Shown here: piece by piece, positions 16,624 to 24,907 of the stretch
Layout: each line of letters starts with the position of its first letter
How positions within the stretch are numbered: the stretch's first letter is position 1
Assembly: GCF_001514205.1 (NCBI RefSeq)
Contig: NZ_KQ948764.1
Span: 815,882 to 879,881, forward strand
Direction of reading: 5' to 3'
DNA length: 64,000 bases
Source of the DNA: Streptomyces griseoruber
GTDB lineage: Bacteria; Actinomycetota; Actinomycetes; Streptomycetales; Streptomycetaceae
Made by a program: the position numbers and the translations under genes
Notes under the pieces: generated by a model
The model's database searches: none
What the model was told of the DNA's origin: nothing
The model's input: only the letters and a program-made list of their open reading frames with translations

Positions 16624-17664
16624 ATGACCGCCAGTCTGGAGCAGTTGCGCCGCTGCCACTTCGCCGTCGACCTCGGGGCGGCACGGACCCGGGTGTATGT
16701 GCGGGGGGCCGGGCTGGTCGTGGACCAGCCGTCCGTCGCGGCCGTGAACACCCGTACCGGCGCGCTGATCGCGGTGGGCGAGTTCGCCGAGCGGATGACG
16801 GGCCGCACCCCGGACTACATCCGGGTGATGCGGCCGGTCTCCGGCGGCACGGTCGTCGACATCGAGATGGCCCAGCGCATGCTGCGGCATCTGCTCGGCG
16901 ACAAGATCCGCCGGCAGCTGCGCCGCAAGCCGTTCCTGCGGGCCGCCGCCTGCACCCCGCACGACGCCGATCCGCTGGCCCGCCGCGCCACGATCGAGAC
17001 CCTCGTCGGTCTGGGCTCGCGCCGGGTGGAGCTGGTGGACACCCTGATCGCCGCCGCCGTCGGCTGCGGGCTGCCGGTCGAGCACCCCGAGGCCACGATG
17101 ATCATGGTGTGCGGGGCGGCCGCCACCCAGATCGCGGTGCTCTCGCTCGGCTCGATCGTGACCGCCGAGCGGATCCCGGTGGGCGGCGAGGCCGTGGACC
17201 ACGCGATCGTGCAGCACCTGCGTCTGGAGCACGAGTTGATGCTGCCGAGCCAGTCCGTACGGCCCTTGCAGCTGGCCCTGTCCGGCAACGGTCTCACCCC
17301 GCACGGCCCGGCCTCCACGGAGATCCACGGGCGGGACGTGGCAACGGGCCTGGCCCGTTCCGTCCTCGTCGACACCGCCGCGGTACGGGACGCGATCGAG
17401 ACCCCGCTGACGGCCGTGCTCGACGGCATCGGCAGGGTGCTGCGGGAGTGCCCGCCGGACCTGGTCGCCGACCTCGCCGACCGGGGGATCATGATGGTCG
17501 GCGGCTCCGCCCTGCTGCCGGGCTTCGACCACATGCTGCGGCAGGCCACCGGCATGCCGGTGCACATCGCGGAGCGGCCCGACATCTGCGCCGCGCAGGG
17601 CCTCGGCGCCATGCTGGAGGGCAAGATCGCGCCGCTGACCCTCACCCCGCTGGCCAGCTCCTGA
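16624..17664 (+). CDS. MreB/Mbl-like actin-family protein
   Basis: The 346-residue protein starts at ATG 16624 behind GGAGG. It has the actin fold of MreB: phosphate-1 FAVDLGAARTRVYV at about 13-26, the connecting PDYIRVMRPVSGGTVVDIE, the phosphate-2 region MIMVCGAAATQIAVLSLG at about 160-178, and the adenosine motif MMVGGSALLPGFDHML at about 300-315. MreB proteins form membrane-bound filaments; in Streptomyces the Mbl-type homologues act in spore-wall building. It is divergent from typical MreB in phosphate-1, with AARTRVYV in place of the more usual NTLVYV. It stands alone, upstream of a GH5 gene and downstream of the TnpB insertion, which may have cut its former promoter. Confidence 0.85.
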   Translation: MTASLEQLRRCHFAVDLGAARTRVYVRGAGLVVDQPSVAAVNTRTGALIAVGEFAERMTGRTPDYIRVMRPVSGGTVVDIEMAQRMLRHLLGDKIRRQLRRKPFLRAAACTPHDADPLARRATIETLVGLGSRRVELVDTLIAAAVGCGLPVEHPEATMIMVCGAAATQIAVLSLGSIVTAERIPVGGEAVDHAIVQHLRLEHELMLPSQSVRPLQLALSGNGLTPHGPASTEIHGRDVATGLARSVLVDTAAVRDAIETPLTAVLDGIGRVLRECPPDLVADLADRGIMMVGGSALLPGFDHMLRQATGMPVHIAERPDICAAQGLGAMLEGKIAPLTLTPLASS

Positions 17665-17752
17665 GCTGCCCCGCGGGGTGCCTCGCCCGCAAACGTTACA
17701 CGCGCGAAACCTTGACGATCACCGGGCACAGTGCGAAGCTTCCGGCGCCGCC

Positions 17753-17803
17753 ATGTTTACGTAAACATCAGCCACGCGCGACCGGGGATGTTTACGTAAA
17801 CAT
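17753..17803 (+). promoter_or_regulatory. Two LacI-type operators upstream of the GH5 gene
   Basis: The perfect palindrome ATGTTTACGTAAACAT occurs at 17753-17768 and again at 17788-17803, with centres 35 bases apart (between three and four helix turns). Both lie just ahead of the GH5 start at 17827. TTGACG at 17712-17717 could be the -35 of the controlled promoter, which would place the operators downstream of it as roadblocks. A related palindrome (CCATGGTTACGTAACCATGG) stands before the other GH5 gene at 37.7 kb. Confidence 0.8.
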
Positions 17804-17826
17804 CGTCGTCCGGAAAGGGCAAGCCG

Positions 17827-18930
17827 ATGCGCAGGACCCCCGTCAGAGCCTCCTCCCGTTCCTCCCGTTCCTCCCGCTCGCCCCGGGTGCGGGCCGCCCT
17901 CGCCGCGGTCGCGGTGGCCGCGGTCGCCGGCAGCACCCTCGCCGCCGCCCCCGCCCCCGCCTCCGCCTCCGCCGCGCCCGCCAGGACGGGCCTGGCCGCC
18001 GACACGACCCAGTTCAAGGGCGTGAACTGGGCCGACCCGCGGGACAACTTCGCCGACGACTACCTCCAGCTGTCCGGTCTGTCGACCTCGGACACCTACC
18101 GGCAGACGTATGCGAAGGCGAGCCGGATCATCGCGGCCTTCCGCGCCAACCTCGGCGCCAACACGGTCCGGCTGCCGATCAACCCGTACACGGTCAACGG
18201 GGCGTACTGGAAGTCGTACCGCGGGGTCATCGACGCGGCCTCCGACCAGGGCTTCAAGGTGATCGTGTCCTACTGGGAGGGCACCGGCACCCGCAAGGAC
18301 GGCTACATCGACGACGAGGCCACCTACTGGCCGATGTGGAACACCGTCGTCAAGGCCTACAAGAACGACAAGCGCGTCTACTTCGAGCCGATGAACGAGC
18401 CGCACGGCTACACCGACACCGAGTGGGCCGACCTCGCCGCGAAGTGGCTCGACACCTACCGGTCCGTGCCCCGCAACCGGGTCTTCGTCAGCGGCGCCGG
18501 CTACAACGACCACGTCACCTCGGTCTGCGCCGACCCGCGCCTGAAGGGCACGTACCTCTCCCTGCACCACTACGGCTTCTGGAAGTCGTACGCCACCTAC
18601 GACGAGTGGGTCGCCGACCTGAAGGTGCGCATCGGGGACTGCGCGAACCGGACCGTGGCGGACGAGTTCGGCGCGCCGATGACCGACGGTCTGAACTACG
18701 ACGTGAAGACGCCGGACAACAACTACGTCAACTTCATCCAGGCCGTCACCGACACCTTCCGCGAGCTGAAGATGGGCTCGGTGTACTGGCCGGGGCTGCG
18801 CACCGACGACACGTACTCCGTGCAGAAGCTCGTCGGCCCGGTCAACCGTCCGTGGCTGGAGACCACCAACCAGTCCGGCGCGGACCGCCTCGCCTGGGCC
18901 TGGGGCCGCGGCAGGCCGGTCCAGGGCTGA
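17827..18930 (+). CDS. Secreted glycoside hydrolase family 5 enzyme
   Basis: This 367-residue protein has a basic N-terminus, a hydrophobic stretch (about 22-41) and an Ala/Pro-rich cleavage area near residue 50. The mature part is a GH5 barrel: KGVNWADPRDNF, ANTVRLPINP, the acid/base Glu191 in YFEPMNEPHGY and the nucleophile Glu280 in VADEFGAPM. Trp and Tyr residues such as YWPGLR line the cleft. GH5 enzymes cut beta-linked glucans, mannans or related chains; the exact substrate is open. It is a close paralogue of the GH5 domain at 36115-37599 but lacks the lectin domain. Two tandem palindromic operators upstream indicate sugar-responsive repression. Confidence 0.88.
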   Translation: MRRTPVRASSRSSRSSRSPRVRAALAAVAVAAVAGSTLAAAPAPASASAAPARTGLAADTTQFKGVNWADPRDNFADDYLQLSGLSTSDTYRQTYAKASRIIAAFRANLGANTVRLPINPYTVNGAYWKSYRGVIDAASDQGFKVIVSYWEGTGTRKDGYIDDEATYWPMWNTVVKAYKNDKRVYFEPMNEPHGYTDTEWADLAAKWLDTYRSVPRNRVFVSGAGYNDHVTSVCADPRLKGTYLSLHHYGFWKSYATYDEWVADLKVRIGDCANRTVADEFGAPMTDGLNYDVKTPDNNYVNFIQAVTDTFRELKMGSVYWPGLRTDDTYSVQKLVGPVNRPWLETTNQSGADRLAWAWGRGRPVQG

Positions 18931-18939
18931 CCCGGACAG

Positions 18940-18973
18940 ACCGGCCCGCCGACCCTGACACCGGCGGGCCGGT
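18940..18973 (+). terminator. Terminator hairpin after GH5
   Basis: ACCGGCCCGCCG (18940-18951) and CGGCGGGCCGGT (18962-18973) form a perfect 12-base stem with a 10-base loop, starting 10 bases after the GH5 stop. There is no U-run, as is common in Streptomyces. Confidence 0.75.
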
Positions 18974-19062
18974 CGCCGCTTCCCGCACCCGGGATCCGAG
19001 TGGACTCCCCCGCATGCATATGCCGTTGATCCCCCTGTCACCCCACGCATAGGTTCCGGAAC

Positions 19063-19950
19063 ATGACGAACGTACGGATCGGTGTGATGTACGACCGCGA
19101 CTGGGCGCCGGAGGGGCTGCCCGCGTTCGCGCGGCGGGCCGAGGCGCTCGGGGCGGACGACCTGTGGGTGGTGGAGGACCTCGGCTGGAACGGCGGGGTG
19201 TCGGCGGCCGCCGTGGCGCTGGGGGCGACCGAACGCCTCCGGGTGGGCATCGGCATCGCCCCCGCCCCGCTGCGCAGCCCCGCGCTGCTGGCGATGGAAC
19301 TGGCCACCCTGGCCCGGGTGTTCCCCGGCCGGCTGGTGGCCGGTATCGGGCACGGGGTGCCGGAGTGGATGGCCCAGGCGGGCGTCGCGGCCCGTTCCCC
19401 GCTGGCGCTGCTGGAGGAGACGATCACCTCGGTGCGGGCGCTGCTGCGCGGCGAGAAGGTGGACCTGGAGGGGCGTGAAGTACGCCTGGACGGCATCCGG
19501 TTGGTGCATCCGCCGGCCGAGGTGCCGCCCGTCGTCGCGGGGGTCGTACGGCCTCGCTCGCTGGAGCTGTCCGGGCGGGTCGCGGACGGCACCCTGATCG
19601 CCGAGGGCCACGGCCCGGGCGACCTGGACCGCGTCCGCACCCTGACCGACCGGGGCGGCGCCACCCCCGAACACACTCTCACCGTCTTCTCCTTCGCCTG
19701 CGTGGGCGACGACCCCGACGAGGTGTCCCGGGCCCTCCATCCGCACACCGAGGGCCACGGCGCCTGGCTCGGCCGCCCGCAGGAGGAGGTCTTCACCGTC
19801 TCCGGCACCGCGCGCGAGGCCGCCGGGAACATCGAGGACCTCGCGAAGGCCGGCGCCGCCACCGTCGTCCTGCGCGTGGTGGGTCCGGAACCGCTCGGGC
19901 AGCTCGCCGCGGTGCTGGAGGCCCTGGGGCGGCCGGGCTCCGGTGTCTAG
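19063..19950 (+). CDS. LLM-class (luciferase-like) flavin/F420-dependent oxidoreductase
   Basis: The 295-residue protein begins MTNVRIGVMYDRDWAPE, followed by FARRAEALGADDLWVVEDLG, LRVGIGIAPAPLRSPALLAMELATL and PGRLVAGIGHGVPEWM. These are the conserved barrel segments of the bacterial luciferase-like monooxygenase superfamily, in which the GHG/GxG loops bind FMN or coenzyme F420. A short insertion (REVRLDGIRLVHPP) and the C-terminal helix are as in F420-dependent members. The substrate is unknown. It is convergent with an XRE regulator gene and shares a large inverted repeat with it at the 3' ends. Confidence 0.85.
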   Translation: MTNVRIGVMYDRDWAPEGLPAFARRAEALGADDLWVVEDLGWNGGVSAAAVALGATERLRVGIGIAPAPLRSPALLAMELATLARVFPGRLVAGIGHGVPEWMAQAGVAARSPLALLEETITSVRALLRGEKVDLEGREVRLDGIRLVHPPAEVPPVVAGVVRPRSLELSGRVADGTLIAEGHGPGDLDRVRTLTDRGGATPEHTLTVFSFACVGDDPDEVSRALHPHTEGHGAWLGRPQEEVFTVSGTAREAAGNIEDLAKAGAATVVLRVVGPEPLGQLAAVLEALGRPGSGV

Positions 19951-20013
19951 TGCCGCGGCAGGCAACGTTTGCCCGTCGCGACGGGGCGAACGCTGCCTGC
20001 CGCGGCACTAGAC
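19945..20013. terminator. Large symmetric bidirectional terminator
   Basis: A perfect 20-base inverted repeat starts GTCTAGTGCCGCGGCAGGCA (19945-19964) and returns at 19994-20013, with a partly self-complementary middle. The TAG stop codons of both convergent genes lie within the outer arms, so each gene ends with the same bases (GTC TAG). This suggests the repeat inserted or spread as a unit and supplied both stops. Confidence 0.85.
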
Positions 20014-20841
20014 ACCGACGGGCTGAAGGCCGAGGACCGACAGGAGTTCCAGGCGTTCGGCGTCCCGGGTGCCGGGTTCTGCCGTGTAGATCATGATGCG
20101 CAGGTCGCTGCCCGCGACGCTGAGCGTGTCGCAGTCGAGGGTCACGGGGCCGACCTGGGGATGGTCGACCGTCTTGCGGGAGGCCTCGTGGCGCCCCACG
20201 GCCCCGGAGTCCCACAGATCGGCGAACCGGGGGCTCTCGGCGCGCAGTTCGGCGATCAGCTGCCGCAGCCGGCGGTCCGCCGGATAGCGGGCCGCCGCCG
20301 CGCGCAGGTCGCCGACGACCGCCGCCTCCGTGGCCCGCCGGGACTCCGGGGTGTGCCGGACCCGGTTCTCGCCGCGGCCGAGGAAGATCCGCCAGGCGCC
20401 GTTGCGCTCCCGGCCGTACCGCTCCCCCATCAGGGCCGTGTACAGCGGGTTGGCCAGCAGCAGCGTCCAGGACGCGTCGGAGACCGCGACCGGGGTGCCG
20501 GTCAGCCGGTCCAGCATGCGGTGGACGCTGGGCGCGATGTAGGCGGGGACCGTGCCGCGTCCCGGCGGGACCAGCCCGGCCGAGTGGAAGAGGTGCTCGC
20601 GCTCGGCGGCGGACACCCGCAGCGCCCGGCCGAGGGCCTCGACGACCTGCTCCGAGGGGTTCGCCGCGCGGCCCTGTTCCAGCCGGGTGACGTAGTCGGC
20701 GGAGATGCCCGCCAGCATCGCCAGCTCCTCCCGACGCAGCCCGGGCGCCCGCCGGTGGCCGCCCGAGGGCAGCCCCGCCGCCTCCGGGGAGACCCGGTCC
20801 CGCCACCGCCGTACCGTGCGCCCGAACTCCGTACCCGCCAT
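20008..20841 (-). CDS. XRE-family regulator with MmyB-like ligand-binding domain
   Basis: From ATG 20841 the protein is 277 residues. Residues about 8-85 form a helix-turn-helix of XRE type (RRAPGLRREELAMLAGISAD, YVTRLEQGRAANPSEQVVEA). The rest (about 95-270) is the MmyB-like transcription-regulator ligand-binding domain, with PVAVSDASWTLLLANPLYTA and HPQVGPVTLDCDTLSVAGSD. These proteins typically repress a divergent oxidoreductase gene and respond to a small molecule. Here the SDR gene at 20945 is divergent across a 103-base gap and is the likely target. Confidence 0.9.
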   Translation of the reverse strand: MAGTEFGRTVRRWRDRVSPEAAGLPSGGHRRAPGLRREELAMLAGISADYVTRLEQGRAANPSEQVVEALGRALRVSAAEREHLFHSAGLVPPGRGTVPAYIAPSVHRMLDRLTGTPVAVSDASWTLLLANPLYTALMGERYGRERNGAWRIFLGRGENRVRHTPESRRATEAAVVGDLRAAAARYPADRRLRQLIAELRAESPRFADLWDSGAVGRHEASRKTVDHPQVGPVTLDCDTLSVAGSDLRIMIYTAEPGTRDAERLELLSVLGLQPVGV

Positions 20842-20944
20842 GCCACCACTGTGCACCGGCCCCCCTGCCGTCGTCCTGGTACCCGCGGTCCCAGGAAGCC
20901 GGGGGAACTGGCTGCCCCGGGCCGCCCGCCGCAGGCTGGAGGGC

Positions 20945-21652
20945 ATGACCACCACACTGATCACCGGTGCCAACAAGGGCATCGGATTCGAGACGGCCCG
21001 GCAGCTCCTCGCGGCGGGCCACACCCTCTACCTCGGCAGCCGGGACGCCGAGCGCGGCCGGCTGGCCGCCGAACGGCTGGGGGCGCGCACGGTCCTGCTG
21101 GACGTCACCGACGACGCCTCGGTCGAGGCCGCGGTGCGCACGGTCGAGGCCGACGGCGGCCTGGACGTGCTGATCAACAACGCGGGCATCGAGTCCCGCG
21201 GCCCCGGCAACACGATCCCCGGCGCCGACGAGGTGACCGCCGACGCCATGCGGGAGGTGTTCGAGACGAACGTCTTCGGCGCGGTGCGGGTCACCCACGC
21301 CTTCCTGCCGCTGCTCCGGCGCTCCGCCGCCCCGGTCGTGGTGAACGTCAGCAGCGGACTGGCCTCCCTCACCCTGGCCTCGGACGCGAGCACCCCGGCG
21401 TACGGCTATCCGGGGGTCGCCTACCCGGCGTCCAAGACCGCGCTCAACATGGTCACGCTCCAGTACGCGAAGGCGTTCCCGGAGCTGCGGATCAACGCGG
21501 TCGAGCCCGGGTTCACCCGGACCGACCTGAACGGGAACACCGGGACGCAGACCGTGGAACAGGGCGCGGCGATCGTCGTGCGGATGGCCCAGGTGGGGCC
21601 GGACGGGCCGACCGGCGGCTACTTCGACGCGGAGGGCCCGCTGCCCTGGTGA
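20945..21652 (+). CDS. Short-chain dehydrogenase/reductase
   Basis: This 235-residue protein is a classical SDR: TGANKGIG nucleotide loop at 7-14, NNAG at 78-81, catalytic Ser at 136-137 (VNVSSG), and YPASK with Tyr160 and Lys164. The late region PGFTRTDLNGNTGTQTVEQG is typical of the classical family. An Arg after the second strand (GSRDAERGR) suggests NADPH over NADH. The substrate is unknown. It is divergent from an XRE/MmyB-like regulator, a pairing often seen where the regulator controls the reductase. Confidence 0.92.
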   Translation: MTTTLITGANKGIGFETARQLLAAGHTLYLGSRDAERGRLAAERLGARTVLLDVTDDASVEAAVRTVEADGGLDVLINNAGIESRGPGNTIPGADEVTADAMREVFETNVFGAVRVTHAFLPLLRRSAAPVVVNVSSGLASLTLASDASTPAYGYPGVAYPASKTALNMVTLQYAKAFPELRINAVEPGFTRTDLNGNTGTQTVEQGAAIVVRMAQVGPDGPTGGYFDAEGPLPW

Positions 21653-21844
21653 CCCGCCCCGCGGGCCGGAAGCGGATCGGAAGCGGATCGGCAGGTGGAA
21701 GGGCTGGCCGGGGAAGCGGGGTGTCTGGTCACATCTCGTCAGCGCGAAACCGGATCGCGCCCCACGGATGTCGGGCAGAGTGACTCTGGTCGTGCCGCGA
21801 GAACAGCGAAGACCCGGCAGCCTGCCGGGAGTTGCGAGGGGCCC

Positions 21845-22561
21845 ATGAGCCAGCCGAACCATCCCGAAGCCCGCACGAGACCGGGCGGCACCTACGAGAC
21901 GCCGACCCTGTTACCCACCGCCGGCCAGGAGCGGACGTACGCCCTGATCGTCGCCGGGATACCGCTGCTGCTGATCCTGCTGATCACCGTCCTGCCCTCG
22001 CTGGCGTCCGCGAACACGGGGTCCTCCGGGTCGTCCGGGTCCTCCGGGTCGTCCGGGTCCTCCGACGGGGCCGGGGGTGCCTGGTTCGCGTCGCCGAGCG
22101 CGGAGTACCCCAGCGAGCAGTACCCCACCGAGGAGTACACCGGCACCGACGACGACACGGGGCTGTGGGTGCCCTCCGCCGGCCCCACCGGGACCGTCAC
22201 TTCTTCCGGCACCGACCCGGGCGCGAGTCCCACCGGTACCGGGCTCTCCGACGGTCCCGACGCGACCGTCCTCGCCTACTACGACGCCATCAACGCGCAC
22301 GACTTCGAGACCGCCTGGGAGCTGGGCGGCAAGAACCTCGGGGACGGCGGCTACCAGGCCTTCGTGCTGGGCTACCAGGACACCGCACGGGCCGAGCCCA
22401 CCGTCGAGTCCGTCGACGGCGACACCGTCACGGTGAGCCTCGTCGCCGAAGGGACCGACGGCACGCAGAAGTCGTACCGCGGTACCTACACCGTGGTGGA
22501 CGGGGTCATCACGAGCGGCTCCATGGAACCGACCGGCGAGAGCGGAGCAGCGACGCCATGA
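21845..22561 (+). CDS. Single-pass membrane protein with Ser-Gly linker and NTF2-like tail
   Basis: The 238-residue protein starts at ATG 21845. A cytoplasmic head of about 30 residues is followed by one membrane helix (ALIVAGIPLLLILLITVLPS, about 33-52), then a repeat of SSG units (about 58-75) and a Ser/Thr/Gly-rich acidic linker. A folded end starts at about 138 (ATVLAYYDAINAHDFETAWE), resembling NTF2/DUF4878-type extracytoplasmic domains. No enzyme motif is seen. Its stop overlaps the next start (ATGA at 22558), and it heads the operon that ends with the TIR-like gene. It may sense envelope state or anchor the complex. Confidence 0.7.
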   Translation: MSQPNHPEARTRPGGTYETPTLLPTAGQERTYALIVAGIPLLLILLITVLPSLASANTGSSGSSGSSGSSGSSDGAGGAWFASPSAEYPSEQYPTEEYTGTDDDTGLWVPSAGPTGTVTSSGTDPGASPTGTGLSDGPDATVLAYYDAINAHDFETAWELGGKNLGDGGYQAFVLGYQDTARAEPTVESVDGDTVTVSLVAEGTDGTQKSYRGTYTVVDGVITSGSMEPTGESGAATP

Positions 22562-24111
22562 CCAGTGACACCACCCTCTCCGTCGCCGGACCGGCCCCGG
22601 GCCGCGCCGCGGGCGACGCCACGAGCAACGCGACCCGGCTGCTGTGCGCGGGCACGTATCTCGATCCGCTCTACCGGGCCTCCGTCATACGGGAGTTGCT
22701 GACCCACCGGTTCCGGGTGGTGGCACCGTCGTACGGCTACGACGCGGTACCCGTGCTCGCGCACGCGCTGGCCGCGCGCCGGTTGCAGCGGATCCGGCTG
22801 GCCGTCCTCGGCGCGGGCCTCGTCGCCACCGTCTTCCTGACCGGGGCCGGGGTCCTGGGCGGGTTCACCGGGTTCCTGACGGCGCTGTGGCTGTGCTGGG
22901 TCACCGCCTACCTGCGGCGGGTCGTCACCCTCCAGACCCTGGTGGGCCGGCTGGGACACGGCAGCGGCGGGTTCACCGGCGCGTACCCGCGCCACCCGCA
23001 CCTGACCCCCGACCTGGTGTCCAAGATCGACGAGGAGCAGGCCTCGGACGGCACGGTGGTCCACTACGGCGGGTACAAGCCGTTCGTGGGCGCGGGCGAG
23101 CAGGTACGGCAGTGGTCGACCGCCGAACTGCTGGTCGGCGCGCCACTGCCGATGACCGAACACGACCGGCGGCCCCCGGGCGCGGCAGCGGCCCCCGGGA
23201 CCCCGGCCGCCCAGGAACCGAAACGCAAGGAGGTCATCCCCTTCACCGTCGAGAAGATCACCCGCTGTGTCGCCGAGCGCATAACCGCCGAACTGCGCGA
23301 GAGCGCACGGCGGTCGGAGCGGATCGAGGGCCTCGCCGTCGAGCGGTCCACGTTCACCACGGCCGTCCCGAACCGGCGCGGCCCTGACGGGCGCGGCCCG
23401 GCGGACGGTGAGGGGCGCTGGGACGAGGTCTACGACTCCGCCCGCGCGTATCTGTGCGTGCGGGTGGGCTCCTGGCAGCAGGAGCTGGTCACCACGGCGT
23501 TCGTGGGCTTCGACCTCAAGGGCAACACCCTGCACACCGAGTTCTACTCGTACGTGCTGGCTCCGATCAAGGCCGACTTCCACCTCGTGGACCGGCTGCC
23601 CGCCGCCCTGAACGCCCGGCTGCTGGCCCGCGTCGGGTGGGACACCCTGCTCGGCGCCCCCGAGGCGCTGGTCCGGCCGGTCCTCACCCGGCTGCGTGCC
23701 TGGCTGCCCGGTCTGCTGCCCTGGCGCTGGAACAAGAACCGGATCCGGGTGCTGCTGCCGCTGGACACCAGCGAGTTCCGCCTCGGCCGCTACGCGGACC
23801 TCGTGCTCGACCGCGGGGCGCTCACCAGCATCCGGGAGATGGCCACCAGCGAGGACTTCCTGCACTTCTTCCAGGAGACGGACACGATCAAGTACACGCA
23901 GATCGTGGAGCGCCAGCTCCTGCACGTCATCCGTGGCTTCCTGCACGAGCACAACGTGGACCTGGCGGAGCACGAGGCGCGCCAGACGAACATCCTCAAC
24001 GACTACGGGAGCAACAACAACTTCATGAACGGCGACAACAACACCGCCAACTCCGGGACGCAGAACTTCCACCGCGGCCCCGGCGCGGGTCAGGGGGGCG
24101 GCACCGCATGA
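22558..24111 (+). CDS. Membrane-associated protein with Asn-rich C-terminal motif tail
   Basis: I do not recognise a family for this 517-residue protein. An N-terminal 80 residues precede two adjacent membrane helices (about 81-118, LAVLGAGLVATVFLTGAGVL and on). A long cytoplasmic part follows, with KPFVGAGEQV, a helix rich in Arg/Glu (about 240-265), FVGFDLKGNTLHTEFYSYVL and LHFFQETDTIKYTQIVERQ. The last about 40 residues are different in kind: DYGSNNNFMNGDNNTANSGT and then QNFHRG, an Asn/Gly-rich low-complexity motif. The same motif opens the next protein (TIR-like), with 35 bases identical in DNA. Start and stop are both coupled to neighbours by ATGA overlaps. A scaffold or sensor that recruits the TIR protein through motif pairing is a fair inference. 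Confidence 0.6.
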   Translation: MTSDTTLSVAGPAPGRAAGDATSNATRLLCAGTYLDPLYRASVIRELLTHRFRVVAPSYGYDAVPVLAHALAARRLQRIRLAVLGAGLVATVFLTGAGVLGGFTGFLTALWLCWVTAYLRRVVTLQTLVGRLGHGSGGFTGAYPRHPHLTPDLVSKIDEEQASDGTVVHYGGYKPFVGAGEQVRQWSTAELLVGAPLPMTEHDRRPPGAAAAPGTPAAQEPKRKEVIPFTVEKITRCVAERITAELRESARRSERIEGLAVERSTFTTAVPNRRGPDGRGPADGEGRWDEVYDSARAYLCVRVGSWQQELVTTAFVGFDLKGNTLHTEFYSYVLAPIKADFHLVDRLPAALNARLLARVGWDTLLGAPEALVRPVLTRLRAWLPGLLPWRWNKNRIRVLLPLDTSEFRLGRYADLVLDRGALTSIREMATSEDFLHFFQETDTIKYTQIVERQLLHVIRGFLHEHNVDLAEHEARQTNILNDYGSNNNFMNGDNNTANSGTQNFHRGPGAGQGGGTA

Positions 24112-24230
24112 GCGACACCTCTACGGGCGGCGGTCACCGCAGCGACTTCGGGCACGGCAACGACTTCGGGCGCGGCAACAACTTCGTCACCGGCAACAAC
24201 AACACCGCCAACTCCGGGACGCAGAACTTC
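24035..24230 (+). repeat. 35-base direct repeat across two adjacent genes
   Basis: Positions 24035-24069 and 24196-24230 are identical over 35 bases. Each encodes NNTANSGTQNF in frame, first at the end of the membrane protein and then at the start of the TIR-like protein. The codons before it are also similar (NNFMNGDN versus NNFVTGNN). Confidence 0.9.
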
Positions 24231-24845
24231 TACGACGCCCCGCCGCCGTCCGCCGCGAGGGCCGGCGACGACGGCCCCTCCCCGGACGTCAGCCGCAACG
24301 TCTTCGTCGTGCACGGGCGGGACGAGGAGGTGCGGATGAAGATGTTCGATCTGCTGCGCCTGCTCGATCTGCGTCCGCTGGAATGGGAGGACCTGGTCCG
24401 GGCCACCGGGAAGACGGCGCCGTTCCTCGGCGAGGTCGTCGCCGGTGCGCCCGCCCAGGCGCAGGCCGCGCTGGTGCTGCTCACCCCGGACGACCTGGTC
24501 CAGCTGCACCCGGCGCTCCGGGGCGCGGGCGAGCCGCCGTACGAGACGGAGCCGACCGGCCAGCCCCGGCCGAACGTGCTGATCGAACTGGGCATGGTGC
24601 TGATGGCCTACCCGGAGCGGACGCTGATGGTGGAGATCGGCGAGCTGCGCCCGGTCTCCGACATCGGGGGCCGCAACGTCATCCGCTTCGACGGCTCGCA
24701 GGCCGCCCTGGGCAAGATCGTGGAGCGGCTGAAGGGTGCGGGCTGCCGGGTCAACGACACGGGATCCGACTGGCGTCAGACCTGGCCGTACAGCCGCTTG
24801 TCGGCCTACGGCCGCACCGGGCGGGGAGTACCGCCCACCCCGTGA
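24108..24845 (+). CDS. TIR-like (Cap12/Pycsar-effector type) nucleotide-binding protein
   Basis: The 245-residue protein starts at ATG 24108, overlapping the previous stop. Residues 1-42 are Gly/Asn-rich repeats (FGHGNDFGRGNNFVTGNN, then NTANSGTQNF). The domain from about 63 to 205 begins NVFVVHGRDEEVRMKMFDLL and continues with LVLLTPDDL (about 122-130), RPNVLIELGMVLM with the expected catalytic Glu160, and RTLMVEIGELRPVSDIGGRN. This is the TIR-like family found as the effector half in Cap12 CBASS and Pycsar proteins, where it consumes NAD+ or makes an ADP-ribose signal. No cyclic-nucleotide sensor is fused; the Asn-rich head takes that place. It is convergent with a TM-Macro gene. Activity as a signal maker or NADase is inferred. 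Confidence 0.85.
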   Translation: MSDTSTGGGHRSDFGHGNDFGRGNNFVTGNNNTANSGTQNFYDAPPPSAARAGDDGPSPDVSRNVFVVHGRDEEVRMKMFDLLRLLDLRPLEWEDLVRATGKTAPFLGEVVAGAPAQAQAALVLLTPDDLVQLHPALRGAGEPPYETEPTGQPRPNVLIELGMVLMAYPERTLMVEIGELRPVSDIGGRNVIRFDGSQAALGKIVERLKGAGCRVNDTGSDWRQTWPYSRLSAYGRTGRGVPPTP

Positions 24846-24848
24846 ACA

Positions 24849-24898
24849 GCGGTACGGGCCCGGTGGTCGTCCACGGCCGGGGGAGGGGCCCGTACCGC
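24849..24898. terminator. Bidirectional terminator between TIR-like and TM-Macro genes
   Basis: GCGGTACGGGCCC (24849-24861) pairs perfectly with GGGCCCGTACCGC (24886-24898) around a 24-base loop. It lies in the 62-base gap between two convergent stop codons. Confidence 0.8.
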
Positions 24899-24907
24899 CG
24901 CCCGGCG

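Noticed and set aside
17719..19965. Minus-strand open frame of 748 codons
   Set aside because: It is antisense to the GH5 and LLM genes; its composition follows their codon third positions.
21960..22080. Ser-Gly-Ser repeat coding DNA as a possible mobile or CRISPR-like repeat
   Set aside because: It is a short in-frame SSG linker of the membrane protein; units vary and there are no spacers.
21845..24845. Standard CBASS or Pycsar operon
   Set aside because: The TIR-like domain is of the Cap12/Pycsar type, but no CD-NTase or nucleotide cyclase gene and no STING or cyclic-nucleotide-binding domain is present in the window.
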